A stretch of 64,000 nt of DNA from Candidatus Methanofilum arcanum (GTDB lineage: Archaea > Halobacteriota > Methanomicrobia > Methanomicrobiales > Methanospirillaceae): NCBI GenBank assembly GCA_031285085.1, contig JAITWW010000093.1, positions 5,332 through 69,331 of the forward strand, read 5' to 3'. Numbering within the stretch: the stretch's first letter is position 1; each line of letters begins with the position of its first letter. Shown piece by piece: positions 35,516 to 44,964 of the stretch. A program made the position numbers and the translations under genes. The notes below the pieces were generated by a model. The model did not search any database. It was not told where the DNA came from and saw only the letters and a list, made by a program, of their open reading frames with translations.

Positions 35516-36037
35516 CTAGGAATCTCTCTCGACCACCTTTTTCGGAGGTCTCCCTCTCCTTTGTTTTGGCTTCTTTCGTGAAACATATTCTGGTGATCAT
35601 CCCTCTGGTATTTTAAATCCAAATGCCTCGCAAATATCGACCTGTGCCCCTACAAACGGCGTTATTACCTTTGCCCTGTTTGTATGCTCTATTAATCGGA
35701 TCGGTCTCATTTCATCAAGTATGTCCAAAGAAGTGGAAAACGAGTCAGAAAGTATTGTGTTTTTCCAGATATGGCGCACGTATGAACTTAAAATGAGAGA
35801 AACGAACATGCTGGAAAGTCTTTCTATCTTCCCTTCTTCAGAGCAGTTCCGTTGCCTGTTCTCCCCCATCTGGCTCTTCATTTGAGAAAAATACTTCTCC
35901 TGCTCGTCTCTGAGTTGGTATGTCTGAAACGTTTTCATGGCATCGAAGTCCAATCCGTGAGTCATGATGGCAAAGAACCCTGAAAGTGTGCGTGCTTTCG
36001 CAACTTTTTTCTCATTCCGTTCAAATGACTTGATCAG
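35516..36037 (-). pseudogene. Decayed IS transposase, C-terminal part, with in-frame TGA
   Basis: One frame reads FERNEKKVAKARTLSGFFAI, then MTHGLDFDAMKTFQTYQLRD and EQEKYFSQMKSQMGENRQRN. It continues to ITPFVGAQVDICEAFGFKIPEG, a TGA stop (35594-35596), and SPEYVSRKKPKQRRGRPPKK before TAG at 35516-35518. This is the C-terminal part of an IS4-superfamily (IS1634-like) transposase common in methanogens, as I recall it. The N-terminal catalytic portion is missing: the frame runs into TAG at 36038-36040 and the MFS fragment. Truncated and interrupted, it must be inactive. Confidence 0.75.
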
Positions 36038-36240
36038 CTAAAATTTTCTTTTTTTCAACCCTATCTGATAGGTTTCCAAAATACAGCATCGCAACTGTTC
36101 GAGATAGGGAAAATGCTGCAAACACTGCCCCTATCCAAAAACCCACTGCCCCAAGGTCACTTGCAAACACTGACAAGAATGGCACAACGATACCGATGCC
36201 GATGAGAGGTAAAGACGGCAAGAGATAGGATATAGAGTGC
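36021..36240 (-). pseudogene. Truncated MFS transporter, N-terminal fragment
   Basis: About 70 codons resembling the first two membrane spans of a major-facilitator transporter: PLIGIGIVVPFLSVFASDLG, then FWIGAVFAAFSLSRTVAMLY and the motif-A equivalent FGNLSDRVEKKK. The frame then ends at the edge of the transposase remnant, so the insertion probably truncated it. No ATG start is present; TTG 36221 is the only candidate and the family-like frame continues a few codons upstream of it. It is non-functional. Confidence 0.65.
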
Positions 36241-36492
36241 CCGTTTTCTTGCTTGTGGTGTGTTTAATGCCTTGCTTTTATACTGCCTTCTATCTTCTGT
36301 GTTGTAGTGGTTTTTTTGGAGGTATTTTCATTTTTTATTCTTTTTCTGAAATATATCATTTATGTAATATGGTAGATGTTAAAGAAAGAAAAAATGATTT
36401 GTTCGCAAACAGCCGTACAAATAAGAAAATTTTATATGTTTTGTTCACAAATATCTGAATGTTTCACATAGAGTAATAAAGAGGTATTTAGT

Positions 36493-37713
36493 ATGAAAGC
36501 AGAATCTTATAAAATTTCAGAAGGTGTGTACTGGGTTGGTTCTCTTGATTGGGATCTTCGAACATATCATGGATATACCCTCGATGGCACATCCTATAAT
36601 GCGTACCTTGTGTTTGGGGCTGACAAAACAGTCCTCATTGATAATGTGTACCCTGGTCATGGTGCACAGATGTGGGGACGTATTGCCGATGCCTTCAAAA
36701 AGGAAGGAAAAGCTGAAAAAATAGATATCATCATTCAAAACCACGTAGAAAAAGATCATTCTGGTGTATTACCTGAAATTCATAAGAAATTTCCCAATGC
36801 ACCAATCTACTGTACAGAGGTCTGTAAGGCAGGAATTGAACGCCATTATCCAAACATCACAGACGCTACCTATCATTTCGTGAAAACTGGAGAGGCTCTT
36901 GATATTGGTGGAAAAACACTTGCATTTGTGCAGGCTCCGCTTCTTCACTGGCCAGATTCGATGTTTACCTTGTTCGTTGAAGAAGGCATTCTTTTCCCAA
37001 ATGATGCATTTGGTCAGCATCTATGCTTTGCACAGCGTCTTGACACAGAAATTCCAGAGTATATCCTTATGGATGCTGCACAGAAGTTTTATGCAAATCT
37101 CATTGTGCCACTTACTCGTCTGTTCTTGAAAAAGGCTGAGGAACTTACAGCCCTTGATCTGCTCTCGAAAGTGAAGATGATCTGTCCATCTCATGGTCAA
37201 ATCTGGACGAAACCAGAGACCATCATAAATGCATATGTTGGCTGGGCAACCGGTTCAGCAATGAAAAATAAGGTCACTATTATCTATGACACGATGCATG
37301 GATCAACAAAAATGCTTGCTCATGCACGTGCAGAAGGTGTCATAGCCGGTGGATGTGATGTTAAGGTCTATAATCTTCATGAAGATGAACGAAGCGAGAT
37401 TGTAAAGAGCGTTCTTGAATCTAAGGCAATTATGATGGGTGTTCCAACCATTAATGATTTTCCATATCCTTCGGTAGGGGATCTTATCTACTATCTGAGA
37501 GGTCTTCGATTTGATCGCTGTGGAGAACGGTATGCAATGACCTTTGGTTCCATGGGAGGCCGGGGTGGAGCTCCTAATACGGTTGCAAAAGAACTTGAAC
37601 AGTGTGGATTCACTGTTTTGGGCTCTCAAGAAGTTTTGTTCGTTCCAAATGGTGATGAACTTGACGCTGCATTTGAAGCAGGTCTTGAGATGGCAAAGAA
37701 GATCACGTCCTAA
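36493..37713 (+). CDS. fprA: FprA-type flavodiiron protein (F420H2 oxidase)
   Basis: Cytosolic enzyme reducing O2 to water using F420H2, protecting methanogens from oxygen. The N-terminal metallo-beta-lactamase domain carries the diiron ligands HVEKDH (residues about 84-89), then His in LLHWPDSM, Asp in FPNDAFGQH and His in CPSHGQIW. The C-terminal flavodoxin domain starts near residue 258 with TIIYDTMHGSTKMLA for FMN binding and ends GSMGGRGGAPNTVAKEL. The 406-residue length is normal. Shine-Dalgarno GAGGT lies upstream of ATG 36493. Confidence 0.95.
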   Translation: MKAESYKISEGVYWVGSLDWDLRTYHGYTLDGTSYNAYLVFGADKTVLIDNVYPGHGAQMWGRIADAFKKEGKAEKIDIIIQNHVEKDHSGVLPEIHKKFPNAPIYCTEVCKAGIERHYPNITDATYHFVKTGEALDIGGKTLAFVQAPLLHWPDSMFTLFVEEGILFPNDAFGQHLCFAQRLDTEIPEYILMDAAQKFYANLIVPLTRLFLKKAEELTALDLLSKVKMICPSHGQIWTKPETIINAYVGWATGSAMKNKVTIIYDTMHGSTKMLAHARAEGVIAGGCDVKVYNLHEDERSEIVKSVLESKAIMMGVPTINDFPYPSVGDLIYYLRGLRFDRCGERYAMTFGSMGGRGGAPNTVAKELEQCGFTVLGSQEVLFVPNGDELDAAFEAGLEMAKKITS

Positions 37714-37738
37714 GTCGTTACACGTGACCCCCCTCAAC

Positions 37739-37745
37739 TTTTTTT
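37739..37745 (+). terminator. T-tract terminator after fprA
   Basis: A run of seven T residues lies 26 bp after the fprA stop, a typical archaeal termination signal. There is no clear stem. Confidence 0.4.
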
Positions 37746-37886
37746 CATAGTTGGACAATTTCTACTCTCTCTCTTTTTCGCGCTTTGCATATTTACATTT
37801 TGAAAAAAGGAAAAATCATCCCCCATTTCAGACAACAAGAAAAAAACGTGAAAATAGCGGCTCATTCACTGGGAGTTATTAGAAAG

Positions 37887-37895
37887 TTATAAATA
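37887..37895 (+). promoter_or_regulatory. TATA box of tRNA-Met
   Basis: TTATAAATA is centred about 38 bp before the mature 5' end of the tRNA, leaving a short 5' leader for RNase P. Confidence 0.5.
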
Positions 37896-37928
37896 GAACA
37901 CTCATCAAACATTATATCTCACAATAGA

Positions 37929-38003
37929 AGCGAGGTGGGGTAGTTAGGATATCCCGACGGGCTCATAACCCGTAGATCGATGGTTCAAATCCATTCCTCG
38001 CTA
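37929..38003 (+). tRNA. Initiator tRNA-Met (CAU)
   Basis: A 75-nt cloverleaf. Acceptor AGCGAGG pairs fully with CCTCGCT, T8 is present, and the D-arm, the T-loop TTCAAAT and the T-stem GATGG/CCATT are normal. The anticodon loop CTCATAA lies between ACGGG and CCCGT. The A1-U72 pair and the three consecutive G-C pairs next to the anticodon loop are hallmarks of archaeal initiator tRNA, which decides initiator over elongator Met or Ile2. CCA is not encoded. No intron is seen. Confidence 0.93.
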
Positions 38004-38075
38004 TTATTTTCTTGATTTTGCTTGCACTCTTTTAATTTTTGAACTTCTTCATTATAAATTATATTTAATTAAAAA

Positions 38076-38909
38076 TTATTCTTCTATATCTTCTTTTGGA
38101 GAAGATTTAGATAACTCAGTTGCAAGCTGAGACATAATTGAACGAGAAAATGAGCTTGTAGATGGGTAGATATCAGCGAGCCATAATATAATATCACGGC
38201 GTTGTAGTTTCACCTCTGTTTTTCCCCATTCCAAAATATGCGTGGCACTCTTTTTTGGCCCTTCTGGAAGACTTGGAGCAAACTTTTCAAGAGGAAATTG
38301 TATCTCATAGTATGTCTTGAGGATATCTTTTTTATCAGAGGTTATATTATCTCCATCACCTCTATTTTTTAATCTCGTCTTTCTGAATTCTCTTAAAATA
38401 TTTTCTTTTGTCAGCCCTCTCAGGGAAAAAAAGAGAAATGGATCATTGTCAATGCATTCTCCAAGATAATAATATGCAGAAGCAGCATGTTTGCATGGTT
38501 CACCATAGTCAGGACATGTGCATTGCACCATCATCTGTTCATACTCTGGAATAATGTCTACTCCTGATTTTTCACGCACAGTATCTGCAAACTCTTCTAA
38601 TAGCTTCCCAGCAAAAAGGCAACTCATCCATACTGGCTGTGACTTAAGCCAGTCTAAGATAATTTTTTTTTCTTCTGAGGTATACTGGGGAAAGGTGATA
38701 GTAACGCGATATGTCTGCGAACCCATAATGGTCGCTTCTATACCATCCTCTGTAAATATAAATGATCGAATCTGACCCTGGCGGGCATATGATCGTCCTC
38801 GAGAAAGTCGACCAACATCTCCCACCTCCTCCATAAGATCAATGAACTCTTCACCCCACCATTCACTCCCAACTCCCCCTCGTTGTGATTTAAGCCGAAA
38901 TATATTCAT
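38076..38909 (-). CDS. SWIM zinc-finger protein
   Basis: A 277-residue protein with the SWIM motif CTCPDYGEPCKH (C-x-C-x6-C-x-H, residues about 130-141), preceded by GRSYARQGQIRSFIFTEDG, typical of proteins encoded beside SNF2 helicases. The SWIM finger is thought to bind DNA or proteins. Start ATG 38909 follows AGGTGGG. It lies 46 bp downstream of the SNF2 helicase gene on the same strand, so the two probably form an operon and act together. Confidence 0.88.
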   Translation of the reverse strand: MNIFRLKSQRGGVGSEWWGEEFIDLMEEVGDVGRLSRGRSYARQGQIRSFIFTEDGIEATIMGSQTYRVTITFPQYTSEEKKIILDWLKSQPVWMSCLFAGKLLEEFADTVREKSGVDIIPEYEQMMVQCTCPDYGEPCKHAASAYYYLGECIDNDPFLFFSLRGLTKENILREFRKTRLKNRGDGDNITSDKKDILKTYYEIQFPLEKFAPSLPEGPKKSATHILEWGKTEVKLQRRDIILWLADIYPSTSSFSRSIMSQLATELSKSSPKEDIEE

Positions 38910-38955
38910 TTTCCCACCTATTCGTCCTGATCAGGTGCTGCACCTAATCTCTTCT

Positions 38956-41900
38956 TCAAAACACTGACTCACGAAGTGAGATTACATTTAATAGTTCATC
39001 ATTTGAAAGTGACATGAGCCAATCATCTCCTCCGCCAAGAATTTGATCTGCAAGACCTCGTTTTTCCTCAAGCATTGAGTCGATTCGTTCTTCAAGGGTC
39101 CCTGCTGCAATCATAAGATGTACAACAACATCTCGTCTCTGCCCAATGCGAAATGCCCTGTCTGTTGCTTGATTCTCAACAGCTGGATTCCACCAACGAT
39201 CTACATGAAACACATGGTTTGCTCGAGTTAAGTTCAAGCCTACACCCCCTGCTTTTAGGGATAGTATGAAAATTTTTGGACCATTTGGATCCATAAACCT
39301 TGCAATTAACTCTTCACGCATACTTCTTGTTGTCTGTCCTGTGAGGAGAAGCACTGTCTCTTTGAAGTACTCTTCAAGAACTGTTCTTAACTCAATGGCA
39401 AAGGTAGCGTACTGAGTAAATACAATCGCTGCACCACCTGATTCAATAACCTCTTCGAGCATCTCTACAAGTCGTTGCACCTTTCCAGATCGTGCAACAC
39501 TGTACTCCCACCCATGCAAATACAGACAAGGGTGATCACAGATCTCTTTTAACTTTGTCAATGATGCAAGGACAATTCCCCGTCTTTTATTTCCTCCAGT
39601 GTTTTCAATAGTGCTTGCAATAGATGTGACCACAGATTGGTATAGGGTCGCTTGTTCCTGCGTTAATGTGCAGTATACCTTTGTTTCAATTTTATCTGGA
39701 AGATCCGATATTATTGTTGGATCTGTTTTTACTCGGCGCAGCATGAAGGGACGAATAAGGCGTCTGAGTTCCTCTGCCTTTTGAGGATCCTCATTTCTCT
39801 CAATTGGAACGGCATACATCTCTTTAAATCGTTCTGCAGGGCCTAAAAAGCCATTGTTTAAAAAGTGCATAATTGACCAAAGTTCTGATAGCCGATTCTC
39901 TATAGGGGTACCAGTTAATGCAATCCTGTGTTCTGCAGAGAGTAAGTGTACTGATTTCGCTTGTTTTGTGCGATAATTTTTGATATTTTGTGCTTCATCT
40001 AAGATAATTGAAGCCCAATGGACATTTGAGAATAAGGAAACATCTCGCCCTGTCACGGTATATGTTGTGATGACGATATCTATCTGAGATAATACTTCAT
40101 GAAATTTTTCATTTTTCTCTCTCTCAGTTCCATGATGCACATACACCCTGAGAGATGGAGCAAATCGTTTGACCTCTCTTTCCCAGTTTCCTGCAACTGA
40201 GGTTGGGCAGACAATGAGCGCTGGATTCTTTTCAGGAAACATTTCTTTTCTTGCAAGAAGGTACGCGATCGCCTGAGGTGTCTTTCCAAGACCCATATCA
40301 TCCGCAAGACAAACCCCGTATCCAAGATCTGCTGAGTTCAAAAGAAAAGAAAGTCCTGCTTTTTGATAATGTCGTAATACTCCATTGAATGTTGATGGTA
40401 CATTATATGTTTCGATTTTTCCAGGTTCGAATACACCCTTAATAAAATGTGAACACCACTCATCTTCACTTTCCAGCTCTATTGCTTGTTCATCGATTGC
40501 CACAAGTGAAAGAACTTCACGTGGTGATATACCTTTGTTCCCTGTTTTAAGGATATTAATTACTGACTGTATCCTTCCAGGATCAATGAGTTTCCAACAG
40601 TTTTCATCTTTTAGATATGTGAATTGGACCTTCCCTTTATCTGAAAATTCATCAATCGTAATCTCTTCATCTCCAAGCAGGATGGTGTATTGATACTCCA
40701 TTAATGTTTCAAGTCCAAAACGTGGTCCTGCAACGGACTGTGCAAGTGCGACCCGAATCTTTGGTTTCACTGGTTTTTCTGATAACCATGCTGGAATATC
40801 AACGATGATACCAGCCTCTGTAAGTTGTGAAGCATACGCATCGAGAAATAGAGCAAATTGTTCAATAGTGAGATCAACATGAGTTGGATCTAACACCATC
40901 AAGGAAGGGTTAAGTAATGGACAGATTGACACTGCTTTCCCAATCTCTCGCATGAGTACTTCTTCAAGGTGAAATACTGGTGGAAGTGCTGAGTATGACT
41001 CCAGATCTCCATCCCAGATCTGATCAGCAAAGACACGGTATGAAATCTCTCCTTCAGGGCAAAGATAGTATGAAAGGCGCCAAACCCCATCTGAAGTGTC
41101 TGGTTCTTCAATATCGATGTGCATACATAACACGATCTCATGATAATCAAAAGGAGAGGATTGGCACCAGGTCATGAGACTTTGTGTGATGTCATGGTAC
41201 ATGGGAAGCTCAGCATCCATCTCAAAAACTTCAGGTACATAGGTTAGATGCAGGATAAAGAGAAGCTGAATGTGCTGAGACATAAGAAGTGATTGATTTA
41301 ATTCTATTTTTGTTGTCTCGTTTCCTTTTCCCTCATTAATACAAGATGTAATAAATGAAGAAATAAATGCTGAAAGTATGTCATTTGCATGAGAAGTGGA
41401 GATTCGTGTCTCATGGATGGAGGTTGCATCGTCACTTGTAGCGTGTACACAAAGAGGAGGCATTGCCTGCCGAAATGTGCAAAGTCTCTCTGTCACTCGT
41501 TGTTCTTGCAAAAAAACCCATGATGGTATGACATTTGAGTCATCAACTTGATGTAAACATGGTACGAATCGCTCTGCTCCAATCTCTTCCAGGCAAAATC
41601 CAGATAGCAGCATCCAGTACTCAAGGCTTTGACCTATCGTATAGGAATAAGTATCTTTTTCGTTATGATTATCCTGTTTTTCTTTATGGAACAAATCCAC
41701 AAGGTATGGAAGATCATGTATAAAATATTTCAATGGATAAAGGTAGACAGGCACACGCCATGGTTGCATTTTTATGTTTTGTGTCTCAATGAACTCTCCT
41801 TCTGTCATTGAAATGGGTTTTTCATGGTAAGATGGAAAAAGATAGTCTTTATCACGTGCAACAAGCTTCGCTGTATGGGTACGCATTCGCGCGAAAAATG

Positions 41901-42060
41901 ATAATAAGATATCATGAGGAACTGCATTTGGGTGAAACGGAATTTTATTCTTAGAGTAACGTTCCTTTCGCTTTACATCCTTAGTAATATACGAATTTTC
42001 TCCAAATATCACAAGGAAATGGGGATAGCTACTATCATATAGTGCATGAATTGTTATCAT
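38956..42060 (-). CDS. SNF2/Rad54-family DEAD-like helicase
   Basis: About 1034 residues. The first about 500 are a variable N-terminal region of unknown fold, followed by a complete SNF2 ATPase. Motifs: I LADDMGLGKTPQAIAYLL, Ia LIVCPTSVAGNWEREV, II IILDEAQNIKN, III LTGTPIENRLSELWSIM, V LSLKAGGVGLNLTRANH, and VI ATDRAFRIGQRRDV. It remodels or translocates on protein-DNA complexes. ATG 42060 is favoured because GGAGGT (42068-42073) is 7 nt upstream; ATG 42063 directly precedes it. It is paired with the SWIM gene downstream. Confidence 0.93.
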   Translation of the reverse strand: MITIHALYDSSYPHFLVIFGENSYITKDVKRKERYSKNKIPFHPNAVPHDILLSFFARMRTHTAKLVARDKDYLFPSYHEKPISMTEGEFIETQNIKMQPWRVPVYLYPLKYFIHDLPYLVDLFHKEKQDNHNEKDTYSYTIGQSLEYWMLLSGFCLEEIGAERFVPCLHQVDDSNVIPSWVFLQEQRVTERLCTFRQAMPPLCVHATSDDATSIHETRISTSHANDILSAFISSFITSCINEGKGNETTKIELNQSLLMSQHIQLLFILHLTYVPEVFEMDAELPMYHDITQSLMTWCQSSPFDYHEIVLCMHIDIEEPDTSDGVWRLSYYLCPEGEISYRVFADQIWDGDLESYSALPPVFHLEEVLMREIGKAVSICPLLNPSLMVLDPTHVDLTIEQFALFLDAYASQLTEAGIIVDIPAWLSEKPVKPKIRVALAQSVAGPRFGLETLMEYQYTILLGDEEITIDEFSDKGKVQFTYLKDENCWKLIDPGRIQSVINILKTGNKGISPREVLSLVAIDEQAIELESEDEWCSHFIKGVFEPGKIETYNVPSTFNGVLRHYQKAGLSFLLNSADLGYGVCLADDMGLGKTPQAIAYLLARKEMFPEKNPALIVCPTSVAGNWEREVKRFAPSLRVYVHHGTEREKNEKFHEVLSQIDIVITTYTVTGRDVSLFSNVHWASIILDEAQNIKNYRTKQAKSVHLLSAEHRIALTGTPIENRLSELWSIMHFLNNGFLGPAERFKEMYAVPIERNEDPQKAEELRRLIRPFMLRRVKTDPTIISDLPDKIETKVYCTLTQEQATLYQSVVTSIASTIENTGGNKRRGIVLASLTKLKEICDHPCLYLHGWEYSVARSGKVQRLVEMLEEVIESGGAAIVFTQYATFAIELRTVLEEYFKETVLLLTGQTTRSMREELIARFMDPNGPKIFILSLKAGGVGLNLTRANHVFHVDRWWNPAVENQATDRAFRIGQRRDVVVHLMIAAGTLEERIDSMLEEKRGLADQILGGGDDWLMSLSNDELLNVISLRESVF

Positions 42061-42238
42061 CATGCGTACCTCCATACCTGTTTATGGAAGGCAGTTGGCT
42101 GGAATTTTTTTACTAAAGTATATGTAATCAAGGTACTAATTTTCATTAGGTTCTCTTTCTTCATATTCTTGTTGATCTCAACGGTGATCAGAGCTTACGG
42201 TCTCACAAAAATATTTTCCTACTAAAAAGAGATTTATT

Positions 42239-43891
42239 TTATGATATGATTGTCTCATGAGATGCGACTGCTATATTATTTTGTCTATTTTTTTCAGAGA
42301 CAGTCTCATCTGGATCAAGAATAATACCAAAATACCATTTTCCTGGAGAAATATCTACAGGAATCACTGGAACTGAAGATGCACTCCGAGTTGTTCCTGC
42401 TGGAAGCTCAGTCTTTCCATAACTTATGAGAATATCATTTTCAGTGATGGTAGTATCTTTTGAAACATACAGTGCAACTCCAATAGGTCCAGATGAAACT
42501 ATGCCATCGTTTCGAATTATTGCAATAACCTCTATTTGCCCTCCGATAAATGCGGTCTTTGGTACTGAAAGTGACTCTACTATAAGATCAGCTATGGCGA
42601 CATCTGATATACTTTCTACCTCCTTGATAACTCTAATAGGAAGTGGTGAAAATGCTATATTGTTATTTTTCTCGCTTTCTTCCACACTTGATTCACTATC
42701 AAGTACAAGACCATAGTAATAGTACCCTGGCGCCATGTCCGGGACGATCGGTGTTGCAATGCCATCAATAGCTGTTCCCGCTTTGAGCTCGGAAATTGTG
42801 CCTTCGCTAAGGATAATATCATCCTCTCCAACTCGAATATCCTTTGAAAGGATTAATCGTGCTGTGAATGGCCCAGCATCTCCAATTCCAATATTTTGAA
42901 TTGTTGTTTCAATTTCCGTTTCTTTTCCGATGTACATGATATCTGATCCAGAAAGTGCACCAACTTGTAGATCTGGCAATGATATTGTTGTCTCTGCACC
43001 GGCACCTACGATATATCCTTCACCTGGTGAACCCGTTTTTGATGCTGGAACAACCAGGCGCTTATCTCGCAGTGCGATTGCATTGTTCTCTTCGCTTTGT
43101 TCCATTACATTATTGACGAGATCTGCAAATCCCGCAATATACCACTCTCCTATGGGGATACGAGAGATTGGAATGTACAAATTCACTGTTTTTTCTTCAC
43201 CAGGGAACAGATTCTTTACAAAGTAGTATCCAATTGATTGATCTTCTCCTGTAATACGTGATGAAGATGAGATATGGTATGTTATATAAAAGAATCGTGT
43301 CGCTTTAAGTCCTGTATTTGCATATGTTGTTGTCAAATTAAGCTGATTTGTTTTTGGATCTACACTTGCTTCAAGTGCTTTTAACACAATATCTGAACCT
43401 TCTGGATCTGGAAGCTTCTCAGTATTAATCGTAGATTTTACATAACCATCTTCGTCTTCATCAGTTTCAATTGGGCGCAAGGTTGGAATAGGAGTCATAC
43501 TAATGTCAGCAAGGGTTCCAACTCGCATCCGGTACGGATCCTGGATATTTGGTTCTAATGCCTCTGCAACATTCAAACTTTCTTGTGCAGCTTCTCTGTT
43601 TCCAAGTTCGGTAAGTGCTTTTGAGCGCCAGTGCCATCCAGGAGCATATTGAGAATTTAATGCAATTGCAGTGTTAAACATCAAAAGTGAAGCCTCAAAA
43701 TCTCCAATACTGAATGCTTTCACCCCTTCTGTAATCCAATATATTGGATCTTCAATTGTTGTTGAGATGAATTGCTCTTCTGCACCAGAAACAGGTAGGA
43801 AAAGAAGGGATAGGCTGAGTATGATCCCAATTCCTATCGAAAACAATGTCATGAGATTGGGTTGTAGTGTGTTTTTCATTGAATCATCCAT
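42239..43891 (-). CDS. Exported TPR plus CARDB-repeat protein
   Basis: A 550-residue secreted protein with a signal peptide (hydrophobic about 16-34, ending VSGAEEQF). A short TPR stretch (GDFEASLLMFNTAIALNSQY and AAQESLNVAEALEPN) follows, then three CARDB-like beta-sandwich domains. Their starts are near SDIVLKALEASVDPK, LPDLQVGALSGSDIMYIGKE and IADLIVESLSVPKTAFIGGQ, each ending with a (V)xExxExNNIA motif. No C-terminal anchor is seen. It begins immediately after the stop of the upstream exported GWN protein gene, which implies a two-gene operon. Confidence 0.8.
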   Translation of the reverse strand: MDDSMKNTLQPNLMTLFSIGIGIILSLSLLFLPVSGAEEQFISTTIEDPIYWITEGVKAFSIGDFEASLLMFNTAIALNSQYAPGWHWRSKALTELGNREAAQESLNVAEALEPNIQDPYRMRVGTLADISMTPIPTLRPIETDEDEDGYVKSTINTEKLPDPEGSDIVLKALEASVDPKTNQLNLTTTYANTGLKATRFFYITYHISSSSRITGEDQSIGYYFVKNLFPGEEKTVNLYIPISRIPIGEWYIAGFADLVNNVMEQSEENNAIALRDKRLVVPASKTGSPGEGYIVGAGAETTISLPDLQVGALSGSDIMYIGKETEIETTIQNIGIGDAGPFTARLILSKDIRVGEDDIILSEGTISELKAGTAIDGIATPIVPDMAPGYYYYGLVLDSESSVEESEKNNNIAFSPLPIRVIKEVESISDVAIADLIVESLSVPKTAFIGGQIEVIAIIRNDGIVSSGPIGVALYVSKDTTITENDILISYGKTELPAGTTRSASSVPVIPVDISPGKWYFGIILDPDETVSEKNRQNNIAVASHETIIS

Positions 43892-44617
43892 TTATGCATC
43901 TAATGCAGCCATAATTCCTGGCTCTGTTATAAATACCCAATATGCGTTTCCTGTTGAGAGGCTGATCATTTCATTCCTTCCTTCGTCTCCTCCGTTGAGA
44001 ATGGTCCCCTCATAACTCTGTTTTTCTTCATCCCATCCAATGATATTTGTCCAAACTTTTCTGACAGATAAAAATGCATCTCGTGCAGTTGCATCCTGGA
44101 TACCAGAAAGGCCAACGAGGTTCCATCCCTCTGCAAGCGCTCGTGAAGGGGGAACCATAAGGGGATCCGTATTGTATGTGAGAGGAACCCATTGTTTCTG
44201 TGTAGTGTATACCCAATATCCGTAGAGTGGCTTAATGACGTCGTCTTGAATCAGATCAATCCACCCACCTCTCTCAACATCATATGTCCAGATGCTATGC
44301 CCATCAGCATTCACATCACCGAATATTTTTGCAGTATTTGCGCTTTTATCAAGTGTTCGAGGTGTTGCCACAAGATTCCATCCCTCATATAACATGATGC
44401 CAGCTTCAATTGCATTTGATGATTGCATAATTTGGGTTATTTCTGGTGCCATCTCCACTATCTCCAAAGTTTCTTCCCCTCCAATCTCATCTTTTATTTC
44501 AAGCCCAGTGATCTCTTCAGGTTCGCTTTTTTCTGCCCATATACCTGGAATTGCCCAACCAATAAGCAGTATTCCTAGTACAATATGTATTGTTAGCTGA
44601 ATGTATGTCTTCTTCAT
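43892..44617 (-). CDS. Exported protein with C-terminal GWN module
   Basis: A 241-residue protein: signal peptide (about 8-27), a short acidic linker, then a module of about 170 residues starting LYEGWNLVATPRTLDK. The module contains HSIWTYDVERGGWIDLI, YGYWVYTTQ, a second GWNLVGLSG and a terminal AYWVFITEPGIMAALDA. The same module ends two surface proteins of the large operon at 49.9-61.7 kb. The motif spacing suggests a duplicated beta-rich unit. It is translated just before the TPR/CARDB protein (stop and ATG abut). The role, probably surface attachment or assembly, is inferred. Confidence 0.75.
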   Translation of the reverse strand: MKKTYIQLTIHIVLGILLIGWAIPGIWAEKSEPEEITGLEIKDEIGGEETLEIVEMAPEITQIMQSSNAIEAGIMLYEGWNLVATPRTLDKSANTAKIFGDVNADGHSIWTYDVERGGWIDLIQDDVIKPLYGYWVYTTQKQWVPLTYNTDPLMVPPSRALAEGWNLVGLSGIQDATARDAFLSVRKVWTNIIGWDEEKQSYEGTILNGGDEGRNEMISLSTGNAYWVFITEPGIMAALDA

Positions 44618-44964
44618 TATTACCCCATCTTTTTGTCGGTTATGTTTTGGCTTATCTTCTACCTCATAGCTATTTTATTTCTCACCATTTCTTATTAGTG
44701 CTCCTTTTTTTTATTCCTTATATCTCTTTTTGAGGGTGTAAAATGTAGAATGATTTTACGTTATACCACAGAAATCAATTTTGAACAGAGTGAAGATAAA
44801 TGGGATGTTTTCAGGTTCAAGGAGGCAAGCTTGTGCATAATCTGTGATTCTACTGGTTTTTTCCATGGTGCTATCTTATCACCCTTTGGGGTTTTTCAAA
44901 AATTGGTTTTTGTGGGTGAAAATAAGTTATCAAAGAAAGTGAATAAGTTATATTCATAATAACA
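44618..44964. other. Non-coding gap between the GWN protein gene and scpA
   Basis: 347 bases that should contain the promoter of the two-gene exported module and the terminator of smc-scpA. A plus-strand frame at 44750-44959 (69 codons) has no recognisable domain and no ribosome-binding site, and is not called. T-rich tracts occur near 44705-44735. Confidence 0.5.

Noticed and set aside
35594..35596. TGA in the transposase as a recoded (selenocysteine-like) codon
   Set aside because: The gene also lacks its N-terminal part and has no structure suggesting recoding; simple decay explains it.
38076..42060. Anti-phage cassette (DISARM-like) containing the SNF2 helicase
   Set aside because: No methylase, DUF1998 or PLD-nuclease partners are adjacent; only the SWIM protein accompanies it.
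43889..43894. Frameshift joining the GWN and TPR/CARDB proteins
   Set aside because: The upstream protein ends in a complete GWN module and the downstream one starts with its own signal peptide, so they are two genes.
44750..44959. 69-codon plus-strand ORF before scpA
   Set aside because: No ribosome-binding site or family resemblance; it sits in a gap expected to hold a promoter and a terminator.
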